From Tribonema minus (taxonomy: Eukaryota > Sar > Xanthophyceae > Tribonematales > Tribonemataceae): 64,000 nucleotides of DNA. Within the stretch, counting starts at the first letter, position 1; each line of letters begins with the position of its first letter. Location: the NCBI GenBank assembly GCA_017506865.1, contig JAFCMP010000180.1, forward strand, positions 1 through 64,000. The letters are read 5' to 3'. The position numbers and the translations under genes are program-made. Under the pieces are notes generated by a model. The model saw only the letters and a program-made list of their open reading frames with translations, did no database searches and was not told where the DNA came from. Positions 32,681 to 44,850 of this stretch are shown here, piece after piece.

Positions 32681-35600
32681 TCACGCAGTGGCAGCCGGCG
32701 CCGCCGCTGCTGCTGCTGCCGGCGCCGCTGCTGCTGGCGCAGCCTTGGGCGCCGCCGCGTGCTCCGCGGCCGCGGGCTTGGCATCACCCGCCTTCTTGCC
32801 GCCGTTCCCGCCCCCCGCGCCGCGGCGGTTGTGCTGTTTGCCGCCGCGCCTGTTGCCGCCGCCGGCCTTGGGCTGGCCCGCAGCGCCATGCGGCTGCTGC
32901 TGCTGCTGAGCCTGCTGCGGCTGCGCCTGCTGCTGCTGCGCTCCCGGCGGCGGCGGCGTGCCGCCGTTGGCCGCCTTGTGCGCGCCGCCGCCCCTGCGGC
33001 CGCGCGCCCCGCCGCCGCCGCCGCCGCTGCCGTTACCATTCTGCCCCTTCTCCGCCTTCGTGCCAGGTGCCTGCGGGGCAGTGACCGCCGCAGCGGCGGC
33101 GGCAGGCGCAGCAGCGGCTGACTCGCCTGCAGCAGCGCCACCGTTGTTGCCGCCAGGCGCCGCAGGCCCATTGCGCGCAGCATGAGCCTTGGCCTTCTGC
33201 GCTTTGGTCGCGCCCTGGGGCGCTTTCTTGCCAGCATGGCTGGCTGAGCCCTGCCCCTGGCCGGGCTTGGGGGTGCGGCTCCCGCCGCCGCGCTGCTGCT
33301 GCTGCTGCTGCAGCTGCTTGCCCGGTGCCTGCGGCAATGCAGTGAACAGGGAGCGAGCATCGTGAGCGAGCGTACTTGCAGAGCGCTTTGCGAGCTGCAG
33401 CTAAAGACCAACCTCCGCTGCACCAGGCAGGTTGAATATGCCGCACAGAGCCTCTCGACTCGTGTGTGAGCGATGGTGCAGTGCAAGTGTAGTTTGAGCG
33501 CTGCGGCGCATTAGTACTTGCCTGTGTGCAAGGCTCCAAGAGCTACATGTCAGTGGCTGCAGTTCGATGAACAACTGCTGAAATGGGTGCTGCGCCAGGT
33601 ACAAGCGTGGACCTCACGATGCGGGCTCACGTCGGACACCACCTAGCCAAGCCTCAACCTCAACACCACATACCATATTGTTGAACTTCAGATCGACCCT
33701 TCTATGATGGTCAGCCGGTAGGCATCGTGCTAGCCACAAGCCGAAGTCGTTCAGAGCGCGTCCAATGGAGTGAGCATTACCCTTGCCACGAACACTGTGA
33801 AAACAGTCCATCCACCACCGGCGCTGACATGAGACTGCATTGCGCTCACGCGGCGAATAGCGAAGCGGCGCGGCGATCTGTGGCATGCGCGCACCTGGTT
33901 CGTAGGCCGTGGAAGGATAGGCTCCGCCCCCCCCCCCTCCAGGCCTGCCGCCATGCGTGCTGGCTCCAACTCAGGTCCGTCCATCAGCCCCCCATCCCAG
34001 GCTGGCACCTGCTGCGGCTGGTGCTGCGGCATATGCAGCAGCGGCTGGTGGTGCTGGTGCTGGCGCGCGCGCGCCGCTGCCGCCGCCGCCGCCGCCGGCG
34101 CATGCTGCAGCGACACCTGCTGCTGGTGGTGGTGGTGGTGCGGCGCCTGCTGCTGCTGCTGCTGCTGCGGCGGCGGCAGCGGCGCCAGGTACTGAGGCGG
34201 CAGTGGCAGCAGCGGCGCCCGCAGCGCCGGCGACGCGACGCGCGAGTGCAGCGGCGGCGGCTGCTGCTGCTGGTGCACAGCTGCGGCCTGCATCATGTAC
34301 TGCTGCTGCTGCTGATGCGCTAGGTGCCGCGCGGCGGCAGGCACAAATGCGTCCGCAGCAGTGTTCAGACCTGCCGCGCTCTTCTCGCTTGCAGCCGGGT
34401 CGACGACTGCCTGCGCGGCCGCGCTGCCGTTCATGCCGCCCCAGTGGGGCTGCTGCCGCTGCTGCTGCTGCTGCTGCTGGGCGTGGTGCAGCGGCATGCG
34501 CTGCTGCGGCTGCGGCGGCGGCATGAGCGGCGTCTGCGCCAGGCGCCGCGCCTGCTGCTGCGGCGACGGCGTCACCTGCGGCATCCCACTGAGCGGCGAC
34601 GCGTAGTACCCCTGCGCGGTGTGCAACCCCGCCGTGGCTGGTATTGCACCCGCCCACGTCTTCTCCATCCCCGGCTGCAGCATGAACGAAAACTGCCCGC
34701 CGCCAAACGCTGCCGCCGTGGCAAGCCCCGTCAGCGGTGCGGGCTCCGCCGCTGCCGCCGCCGCCGCCGCTGCTGCTGCCGCCGCCGCCTCCTCGCCGCC
34801 CGACCGCGCGTCCTGCTTGCTGAACCCCGGCGGCGAGGGGACGTTCCACGTGATGGGGGACACCGCAGTGCCGCTGCCCGCGGAGGGGGGCGCCCAGTCC
34901 GGCGCGGACATGGGCAGCCCCTGCTGCGCGGCGCCGATGTGCGCGCCGCGCGGGTGCGCGCCCTGCGCGCTCCACGTCGCCGCGCCGCCCGGCACGCCCG
35001 CCGCCGCCGGCAGCGTCCACGGCAGCGGCGCCGACGCGGCGGACGGCACCGCCTGCGAGCCAGCGAGGCTCGGCGAGTTGAGGAGCCCCTGCGTCGCCGC
35101 CTCCGCCTCGTCGACCGGCAGGAGGCGCTGCGCGACGGCGTCCGCAATGATCTCCTCCCGCGGCACCGCCGCCGTCGCTGCTGCGCTGTGCGCTGCGCGC
35201 TCCGGCGAGCTACGCTGCTGCTGCTGATGCTGCCGCTGCGGTGCCGCAGCCTGGTGCGGCCGCACCGCGGCCGCATCTGCTGCGGCGGCGACGGCGCCGC
35301 CGCGCGGCGACCGCGTCCGCGGCGGCAACCCCCCCTTGGGACTGGGGCTCAGCAGCACTGTGCCAAACTGAATGGAGGCCGCGAAACCAAACTCGCTGTC
35401 CACGCCGAGCCCCCCGAGCGACGGGCCGTGCCACCTGAGCGCTGGCTCCGGCGGCGGCGGCGTCGCCAGCTTCCGCGCCACTGCGGCGGAGGGCGTGGCC
35501 GGCGCCGCCGCGGCGCCCTTGGGCTTGGGCTTCTGCACCACCGCCAGCAGCGGCGGCGGCAGCGCCACGACCTCATCGCTAACAGCAGCGGCGGTGGCGG

Positions 35601-38600
35601 CGGCAGCAGCGCCCGGCGCAGAGCGCGCGAGCTCTTCTGCGGCCAGCTTTTCGGCGTGCCGTTCCGCGGCGAGCACCGCGGCAGCGGCCTCTGCGGCTGC
35701 AGCCTTCTCAGCAGCGGCCTTTTCGGCGGCGGCTTTCTCTGCTGCCGCCGCAGCCTTGTCTGCCGCTGCCTTCTGCTTGGCCTCGCGCTGCGTGCGCGCC
35801 TTCTCAGCCTTGGCGGCAGCGGCGCGCTCCTTTTCCGCCTGCGATGACTCAGTGGCAGAGGACATTGTCCTCAGTGCCATCATGTGCATATGATGGGTGG
35901 GGCGTAAACTGCAAGTTACTGGCGCCACCGCGGCTGTAGCAGCTGTGTGGCCAATCTTGCAATGGTCAGTGGGATGCTGGATGACTGGCAGTGTGAGCAG
36001 CGCTGCCACTGCAAGGTACCATCAGCATCTGATCGCTGATCACAGGACACTTTCATGTGGTGTTGTTCGTTGACTGTGATGGCCCTGGCCAGTACCTTGA
36101 CAGGCTGGTGAAACATGGAATGTGCAAATATGGCTGGCACCACACCGTAGGCAGCACATTCGCCTGCACAAATGACAATGACTCTGCATTGCTCGAGTGC
36201 TTGTCACCAAGCACACCATTGGGTGCCTCAAGAATCAGGCAAGTGTTGTCGCAGTCATGCAAAACAACCCACTGGGTCCCATACTGAGCACTGCTTACTG
36301 CACTACAGCTCCGCTGCGCGCTTCCTTTGTTGACTGAACTGCTGCTACTGCTGCTGCAGCATGTCAGCCTGCAAAGCAATGCACTCCGGACCGCCCACAT
36401 ACCATGTAGCTCCCATACAACACATCAGCGCCAGGCCTTTCCTTCAACTCTGAAACGCTCCAGACCCAATCTTCGATAGAACCACACCGACGCACCTTGC
36501 GTGCCGCCTTGCGCGCCGCGGCAGCCTCCGCGGCCTTCGCCTCCGCCGCTGCCTTCTCCCAAGCCTCGCGCTGCTCCCGGCTCTCCTTCGACCGCGTCTT
36601 CTTGCTCTTCACGACCTCAAACTCGCTGTCGTCGCCGCCGTCCGCCACCACGCCCCGCTGCTGGTCCACCACGACCACGCCCTCCGGCAGCGGCGCGTCG
36701 CCGGCCTCCGCCGCCGCCGCCGCCGCGAGCACGGCGTTGAAGTCGCCCATCTCCGCCTCCTCCGCGGCGCGCTTCGCCTTCTTGCGCTGCCGCCGCTCCT
36801 CGCGCAGCTTCTCGCGCTCGGCCGCCTCCCTCTCCTCCTTGGCCGCCGCCTCCGCTTCCGCCGCAGCCTTGGCAGCCGCCGCTGCTGCAGCTGCTGCCGC
36901 CGCTGCTTTGGCAACATTCTTGGCTGTGCTCGCGTCCTTGCGCGCCGCCGGGCCGCGCAGCTGCTGCTGCTGCGGTTGCTGCGCCGGAGCAGCGCGCTGC
37001 TGCTGCTGCGGCGGCTGCGGCGGCGGCTGCTGCACCGGCGGCGGCGGCGGCGGCACCGGCGGCGCTGTCCGCCGCCGCGCAGCGTCCGTGTCAAAGATCG
37101 CCTTCCACGCGTGCAGGAAGGGGTCCTGCTCGCCGTCGGACGCGTCGCCCGACACGACGATGCCCTCCGCGTTGAGCTTGTACAGCGCGCCGCTGGTGCG
37201 CGGGGCGCGCACCGACCGCGCCGCCGCGCGCGCCGCGCGCGCGTGCCGCGCCGCCTCGTCCGCCGCCGCCCGCGCCGCGCGCTCGCGCCGCGACCGCTCG
37301 TGCTGCAGCTCCCGCCGCCGCAGGCGCTCCTCGCGCCGCCGCTCGTGCTCCTCCTCCGCCGCCGCGGCCTTGGCGTCCTGCGCTGGCGCCGCCGCCGCCG
37401 CCGCGAGCTGCGCGGGCTCGGCGGCAGCAGGCGCGGCGCCAGGCGACACTGCTGCGGGGCTCGCATCCGCCTTAACAATCTCGACCGCAATCGGCGCCGG
37501 CGCCGCCGCCGCGGGAGCAGCTTCTGGCGACGGCCGCGCAGTGACGGGCGACTCCGATTTGTGCTTGAGCTGCTCATCCGCTTCACGTTTGGGAGGCGCA
37601 GATGTGACTGCCGTGAGCTTGCCAGTCTTGGGGTTGTACAGCTGGCCGGCGCCGCGCGGCTGGTTGGCGTAGGCGTCGCCGCTCGCCAGCTGCGGCCGCG
37701 GCATGGGCTGCACACGGTCGCCGAATGGGTGTCACACGGTGGTTCAGAGTCAGACAGTTTGTCAAAGTCAGATTTGAGCGCGGCAGCCAAGCTCTGCGTA
37801 CAAGGGAAAAGCTTTGTGGCATGCGCAGCAGGCGAGCCCGCATGCGCGCCGGTCGACAGAAAGCACCATTCTCCATGACAAAGATCACGCATCTGTGCAT
37901 CAAAGGCGCCAGCAAAGATATGGCAGCGCGGCAGGACAGTGCGCAGGTTAACACTAGGCATGGCGCACCTGCATGATGTGCTGAGGTTGCGGCGGGGGCA
38001 CGTGCTGCCACGCCGACACTGCAGGCGCCGGTGCCTGCTGCTGCGCCTCCGGGCTGCGTGGCTTCTGCGCCGCCGCCGCTGGTGCTGCAGCCGCCGCCGC
38101 CGCTGCCTCCGGCGCCGCCTGCTGCCGTGGGTTGACGAGCTTGTGCAGCAGCAACATGGGCGTCTGCTCCACAGGCTTGGCGCGCTGCACAGGTGATGGC
38201 TTCTGCTGCTTCGCCTCTGATGCCTGCTGTTGCTGCTGCTGCTGCTGCGACAGCGGCTGCGGCGGCGCCTGCTGCACTGCCTGCGGCGGCCGCTGCAGCA
38301 GCTGCTGCGGCTGGATCGCGGGCGGCGCCGGAGGCTGCGGCGCCGGCTGCAGGCGCGGCGACGGCGTGTGCCTCGGCGCCGCCGACGCCACCACTGCCGC
38401 TGCCGCCGCATGCTGCATCGCGCGCGGCGACGGCGACGGCGCTGGGGCCAGTGCTGCCGCAGCGGACGGCCCCGGCGCCACCATACTGTAGGGATCCGCG
38501 GCAACCTGCACGCTGTACGGGTCTGCGGCGACCTGCACGGGGAAGGACGGCTGCGGCTGCGGCGGCAGCGACGGTGGCAGCGGCTCCACCTGCGCGCCGG

Positions 38601-41600
38601 CGCTCGCCGCGCGCTCCCGCCACAGCTCCTGCTGCACCGCGCCGCCGCCACCGCCGCGCTCGGGCGGCCGGTCCTCGGCGGCCGCGCTGGCGGCGGCGGC
38701 AGCAGCGGCGGCTGCCGCGTCGCGCGCCTTGCGCTCGCGCTCGAGCTGCAGCTGCTCGAGCTCGTGCCGCGCGCGCAGCGCCGCCGCGGTCGCCACCTCG
38801 TCGTGCTGCGCCAGCTTCTTCTCGCGCTCCGCCACGCGCCGCGCCTCATCCGCGACCGCCTGCACGGGGTACAGAAAGCGCGTCAGCGTCGTTCAGGGCT
38901 CGCACGCACGCCGCGCTGTGCGGTGTTGCGAGGCGCGGCCGCCACGCGCGCGAACGACAAGCATGCGCCCGCAGAAGCTGCAGCGCTTCTGCGCGTGCAG
39001 CGCCCGTGCTGCTCTCATGTGCTGGCGCGCATACAGGCGCTGTGTGTGCGGCTTGACGGCATGATGGGGATATACCTATATACATGTGAGGGGGTGGACG
39101 GCGAGATTGCAACAGCGCAGATTAGAAACCAAAACAAGCATTGACTTAGTTCAGTAATAAGTGAATGACCTTCGTCCAGACAGCGCGCTTCACATGCAGT
39201 GATTGCATTTGCAGTTTCATAAGGCACAAGCGGCACTGCTCTTGACAGAATGTAATAACCGGGGCGCATCTGTCAAAGTCCACTGCACTGCTCATTGTAC
39301 CCACAAGTGCGCTCCTGAAAGCAAGACTTCATGACGCAGACATGCATTTGAATTAGGCAAATTTGGTGCCAGTACTTTTGAGCACATCCTGCAATCGTCT
39401 ACGCCACTGAAGCCAAATGCGTGTGCGGTCATCTCTCCATATGTGTTGGTCTGAGCAACTGCATACACAAGGACCCAACAGTGGTATATGCTGATGGATC
39501 AGCCGGTCTTGCCCGCAGCAGTTGAAATACATGAAGATATGCATGCATTTTGACCGCTGCAGCAGTCAGTCAGGAACGCTGTTGCCGGCAGTTGTGGTCG
39601 TCTAGCCAGTTGCTGCGCTGCCAAGAATGTGTATGGGGTATGTATATACGCACATGATAAACATCAGTGCTCAGCATAGGCGCGCGCGCACCTCCTCGTC
39701 GACCAGGACGCGCGTCACCGACGGTCGCCGCTCCGGCACAGCCGCGGATGTATATGGGTCGCGCGAGTCCAGGCCGCTGCGTGCGCAGCAACGGTAAGCA
39801 CGGGAAAGACCAGTGGTCAGGACTTCAAGTGAACTGAAACTTGAATGCAGGGACACATCTGGCGAGCATTGTCTGCACAACCTATGAAGCGGTGTTAGGC
39901 AAGTGATGTGCAGCAAATATACCCCGAGTTGTGTATGCCGCTGCACGTGTGGCTACGGTCAGCGACAGAGAGAGACAAGAGGGGTCAGTACTTCAAGTGC
40001 CACTTGAAGTGATGCTGATGCCTGGCACACATGTACACTGGCCATGCAGGTGAGACCAGCACTTGCCTGCATGTGCCAAAATCAGATATGTGTGCCAAGC
40101 TCCTTCTCAAGTACAGGAGTACATCTTCAAGTGGGCGAGTTTGTCAGCCATTTGATTTGACCTAGTAAACTGGTAGGATATCGTTGACCAAGCAGGGTAG
40201 TGGTGCAATGCACAACACATACCAGCGCTCATTCAGGGAGCATACACAAGGGGCACAGTAAGCATGTGAAGTAATGGAATGGTAGGGTCCCCCCAAACCT
40301 GCAGCGGAAACCTTGTTCTAGCCAGGGCAGCAATGACACCAGCTTAGATTCACCTTTGCCCCCAGAATACCACTTCCAGTAACCTGCATCTGCAGGCAAT
40401 TGAATGACGGTGCCAAGTGTACGAACATGCGGCTTTGCAGCCAAATCATGGCTCAACTGCGAGACTTGAAGCCTCTGCTTTGCCGCTGACATCAAGCCCC
40501 AGTCAACGGCCCCACAAATATACTCCCCTGGCCACCCGCCACGTATCTCCGCAACCACCTCTGCCCCCGTCACTCCACCCAAAGGGCCCACCTGATTTGA
40601 CTATTCAATGCCCCCAGAGCTGAGCGCTGCTCACCTGGAGCTGGAGGCGCGCTCCCGCTGAAAGCCGCCCCCCGCGTCCCCCTCCCGCGCCGCCGCCGAC
40701 CCCGCGCGCCAGTCCTGCGTCTCGTCCTTGCGCCAGCTGGGGTTGGGCGTGCCGCCGCCGCCGCCGTCGCGCCCCCCGCTCCGCAGGTCCACGCTGTCCC
40801 TGCGCTCCAGCGGCGCCCTGTCGAAGCGGCGGTCGAAGTCGTGGCCGAAGCCGCGCGCGTGCGCGCTGCCGCCGCCGCGCCCGGAGGGGTAGTCGCCGAA
40901 CCCCCCCCGCTCGCCCCCCCGCTCGCCCCCCGGGGGGGGGCCGAAGCGGCTCGGCGGCGGCGGGCCGCGCTCGTACCCCCTGTCGGCGCCCCACGCGCGC
41001 TCCGGCGGCGGCCCTCTGTCGAAGCCGCGCGCCGACGCCGAGCGCTCGTAGCCGCGGTCTGGGCCGTCATGGAAGCCGCTGCCGCGCGGCGCAAAGCCGC
41101 CGCCGCCGCCGCCGCGCTCGCCGCGGTCGCCGAAGCTGCGGTCGTAGCCGCGCTCGTACGGCGCGCGGTCGCGCTCGAACCCGCCCCTGCTGCCGCCCGC
41201 CCGGTCAAAGCCGCCGCCGCCCCCCCCGCGGTTGAACCCGCCGCCGCCGCCGTCCGAGTCCCGCCGCAGCGCCGACCAGCGCCCGCCACCGCTCTCAAAG
41301 GCGCGCCCGGACCCTGCACGCTCATAGCCCCTGTCGAAGCCGCCGCCGCCGCCGCTGCGCTCTGCGCCCCCCTGAGGCGCCCATTGCCGCCCCCTCGCAT
41401 CCTCGGGCCCCGGACTGTCGCCCCATGCGCGGGACGGCGGCGCCGCCGCCGCGCCGCTGTCTCGTCGCACCATCGGATCGCGGGGATCAGCGGCGGCGGC
41501 ACGGCCGCCATCGGTTGTGTGCGCGCTGTTTTGCTGCTCGCCGCCCCTGCCGCCGCCGCCGCCGCCGTCGGCCTGGGCCGCCGCCGGCGGCGTGTCATCA

Positions 41601-42169
41601 CGGAGGCTGCCGCCCGGCCGCAGCTGCTGCTGCGGCGGCCGTTCTTGAACGCCGAGACCTGGGAACTCGCTGGGCCGCAGGCCTTGCCCCTGCGGTGCAC
41701 TGTCAGCGCCACCGTCGCGTTGCCAAGGCGCCGGTTTCGAGTTTGACAGAGACGACAGAGTCCGGGACGGCTCTGGCTCGGGGGGAGGGGAGGCGTCATC
41801 CCGTCCCGCCCCCCACCCAGGGCCCCCCTGGGGTACAAGTGTGACATTAATGTCTTGACCATTGTTCTCACGCCTCAAGCTTGGGGTGTTGACCGGGACC
41901 GGCGCGGTTGCCAAGCCGCTGCTCTGCCTGCCCTTTCCCAACACCAGCAGCCTTCCGCCACCATACCTCGTGCTATCTCCTCCCGCCCTCCCGCTGCTCG
42001 CCGGCGCCTTTGTGAGGGCATTGAGATTCTTCGATGCAAAAGTCTTCTTGGTGGTTAGGGGGCCGGAGGACGGCGCCGGCGTGGCCGCGGTCTCACCACC
42101 ATTTACGGCGGGAGGAGGGTCGGCGCTGTGGATCGACCAAGGCAAAGGCAGCACTTGCGAGGTCAGCAT
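32681..42169 (-). CDS. PRRC2/BAT2-like protein with PAM2-like motif, 6 exons
   Basis: Proposed exons (minus strand): 42169-40635, 39776-39692, 38859-37969, 37707-36496, 35838-33895, 33328-32681; about 2104 aa, all phases agree. Residues 60-115 carry the BAT2/PRRC2 N-terminal signature (LLVLGKGRQ, TPSLRRENNGQDINVTLVPQ, GWG), shared with animal PRRC2 and plant MOS1, proteins linked to translation initiation, stress granules and mRNA processing. Then follow an RG/GG- and Phe-Asp-Arg-rich region (about 250-480), a GAGQLYNPKTGKLTAV block (near residue 855), charged coiled-coil segments, FEVVKSKKTRSK (near 1215), and very Ala/Gln/His-rich exons 5-6. Around residue 1730 (34330-34375) GLNTAADAFVP fits the PAM2 consensus LNxxAxxFxP, which binds the MLLE domain of poly(A)-binding protein. 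Start ATG is 42169. It shares a divergent promoter with CSN8. Confidence 0.8.
40229..40591 (-). other. 120-codon open frame inside intron 1 of the PRRC2-like gene
   Basis: Same strand as the host gene and open for 120 codons with ordinary, non-repetitive composition (for example AGYWKWYSGGKGESK), unlike the host exons. It could be a relic of an insertion or an alternative exon. I do not recognise it. Confidence 0.25.
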
Positions 42170-42879
42170 TGAGATCTGAGCTTGCTGACACGTCCGACAG
42201 GGGACATGCTGGCAGCGCAGATCCTACTGCGCTACAGCCCTGCACCCGTTGCGCCTCAGACACTGTGTGGATCCAAAAGGCCGCTGCCGCTACAAAGTCA
42301 GGCCAGCTGCCAGGCGCACAAAACGACCCCTGTGAGATGCCATTTCTCCAGCCGTGCGCGTCTGATCAACGAACCTGCGCCACAAAGCGCACGGTCCTGA
42401 GCTAGCTCTGCAGACACGTTTGAAGCAAGCCTTTCTTTTCTAGAGTGAAGGCGGGGTGCGGCACTCGAGTTGGCAATCGGGACAACCAGTAGCACCGCTT
42501 ACCTGGCAGCTGGGGACTCGCTGCTCATCGCCAGCCCCGAGGCCGCCTTGTTGTCTGCCTCTTGGGGCTTTGATCACCTTCGAGGTCGATCAAGGGCGGC
42601 AGTGCCCAATAAAAAAGGACAGCAAAAAGAAGCACACACACACACCTACCTCTGCTGTGTTATCGTCCGGCACTAGCAGACAGCGGCTGACTAGGTCACT
42701 CGTTTCATCGAGGCATTTGTGTGGCCACTGGTGTCAGAGTTGCAGCAGATCCATTGTACAAAAAAACAAGACAGATCGTGTCGCGAATTGGAGCAACAAG
42801 ATAGCCTTGGATCTGCCTGGTGCAAGAGTGCTTCTAGAGCCAGCAGCAGCTCATAGCTTCAGGGTTTTCTGACTGAGAA
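42170..42879. promoter_or_regulatory. Divergent promoter region between the PRRC2-like gene and CSN8
   Basis: The two start codons are 710 bases apart and point away from each other. No TATA box at a useful distance is evident. A short CA-rich microsatellite lies at about 42633-42650. Both genes concern general protein production or turnover, so shared control is possible but not shown. Confidence 0.45.
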
Positions 42880-44850
42880 ATGGCAGCACGTGCACCTTCA
42901 GAAGCTCGGCTCCAGTCTCTGCTCGACTCTGGCCAGCTCAAAGGCGCGCTCAAGATGTGCGAAGATCTGGAGCTGGAGTCGTCAGTTGTTGCGGTGCCAA
43001 CTGAGGGAGCAGCGAAGTGCCGCAAGGTTCAGATGGCGCTCTACCTGCTGCACGGCGACCTGTGAGTAACACAGCACCACAATATGCAACTTGATTGAGT
43101 CCTCGGGTCTCTTCAGATAAACTGCAACTGTGGTTGCACGCTTTTAAGCACCCTGTGACGCTGCTTGCTGCTTCATCGATGTGCCCCACTGCGAGCTCTG
43201 CACTGTTGCACAGTGCCATGACTCTCGTGGGTCTGCTGCAACCATGCGTGGTTGGCCAACAACACACTCTCTGCTCGCAGCTGAAAGCCTCGGCCTCCAG
43301 ATCGGTCCCTCCCCTCATGCCACATGCGGCCATCCCGTCCCCCATCGCGCAGGTGCAACGCGCGGCACCTGTGGCGCCGCCTGCACCCCACCCTCAAAGC
43401 TGCGGACGGCGAGACGGCGCTGCTGTGGGAGGTCGGCAAGGCGTTCTGGCGCAGGGACACGGCCGCGGCGTACGCGGCGATGAACCGCCAGTGGAGCGCT
43501 GACGTGGGCGGGCTGGTTGCGGCGCTGGCGGAGAAGACTCGCGGCGCGCAGCTGCGGCAGATCGGGCGCGCGTACCGGGCGGTGCCGCTGGCGCGCGTGT
43601 GCGCGATGCTCAGCGTCGACGAGGCCGCCGCGCGGCAGTGTGAGTCTGGGAATGCGACGTGACGTGCAGTCTCTGAGGGGTATGTAGGGTTAGGGGGATC
43701 GTGTGTGATGTGTGAAGAAACTGGTGCCTCCGCACAGCAGTGTGAGCCTGATATAGAAGTTGGCGCAAAGATGCTGTTTCCTGTGATGTGTTGCACCTGA
43801 CGTATGAAGCTGTCGTCAATGTGGATTGCATGGGTAGCAGTCATCAAGTGGCGCGTACTGCCGTGCACTGCTGGGCCAGGCTCACAGACATTGTTGCAGC
43901 TAGAATTGAACTTTGTGCAAAAAGTCGGAATGACATGCGCATGCTTAAAGCTCGAGCCATCACAACCGGCCTTGCGGCACTGCCAAGGTGCTGCAGCGGC
44001 GAAGTGACGGGCATCAATGCACCACTGCGAGCAGCGAAGGGAGCCGCCCGTGATGTTGTAACCCATGCCGACCCAGTCAAACGTGCATCTTTCAGCATGG
44101 CTGTGAGCTGTACGCGAGTAGCTTCAAAGCTCAATCGCGCTGCGCAGCGCTGTTGCCACGGCGAGCAGCATCCCAAAGCCTCCGCAATGCATCTCAAATA
44201 GGCACGCTCGCCGTTGACGCAAAAGCCTGCGCGTTCGGCGATCCGCCACAGCAACGCTCCACGTATGCTAGACGGCCCTCTAAGGTAGACGCTCTGCTGC
44301 ACCTCTGCGCCGGCTCTGTATTGATGACGTCACAGTCCTCCGCCTGCGCGGCATGCGCTCTCTGCGACGTGCACTCCACGCGCCGCGCGCAGTTGCAGCG
44401 GCAGCAGCACACCACCGCTGCGCACGCGCATCCGCGCCGCCGCCGCCGCTGCCGCCGCTGCGGAACGCCCTCGCTGAGCGCTGCCCGCAACCGGCGTTCG
44501 CGCCCCCCCAAACCCCCCTGCCTTTCGCCAGTGCACACACCTCGCACGCATCCACAGCACACCGAAACCACACCCTCCGTGCTGATCTCCTGTCCCTTCA
44601 CGCCTTTCGCGTTCATGCACTCGCTCATGCAGCCTGCGCAGCGTGCGGGTGGCCAGTGGAGGAGCCGCCGCAGGACAACGGCGGCGGCGGCGGCGGCGCC
44701 ATGGTGCGGCCTTCGCCGCTGCCGCGCGACGGCGCCGCGGCGCGCGCGCTGGGCGCGGACGTCGAGGCCGACCTCGCAGCGCTGGCCAAGTACATGACGT
44801 TCCTGGAGGAGAAAAGGGCGATCGGCGGCGCTGCGCATGCGAGCGCGTGA
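42880..44850 (+). CDS. CSN8: COP9 signalosome subunit 8 (CSN8)
   Basis: Proposed exons 42880-43061, 43353-43639 and 44642-44850, giving 225 aa with matching phases. CSN8 is a PCI-type subunit of the COP9 signalosome, which removes NEDD8 from cullins and so controls SCF ubiquitin ligases. Recognisable family features are CNARHLWRRL after the first splice, LWEVGKAFWRRDTAAAYAAMN, LVAALAEKTR and the winged-helix-like part VPLARVCAMLSVDEAA, then GWPVEEPP and a final helix (ADLAALAKYMTFLEEK). Length fits the family (about 200 aa) apart from a Gly-rich insert in exon 3. Intron 2 is about 1 kb and has no clear feature. Alternative PCI subunits (eIF3k, Rpn12) fit less well. Confidence 0.8.

Noticed and set aside
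33971..35847. Long frames on both strands over PRRC2-like exon 5
   Set aside because: Shadow frames caused by GCN/CAG repeats; only the 35838-33895 frame joins neighbours in phase and carries the PAM2-like motif.
36609..38849. 746-codon frame overlapping the PRRC2-like exons
   Set aside because: Arg/Ser-rich shadow frame of Ala/Gln-rich exons; crosses an intron and ignores splice sites that join the true frame.
40570..41871. 433-codon minus-strand frame overlapping PRRC2-like exon 1
   Set aside because: Ala/Arg/Thr-rich shadow of the Gly/Asp/Arg-rich coding frame that contains the BAT2-type signature.
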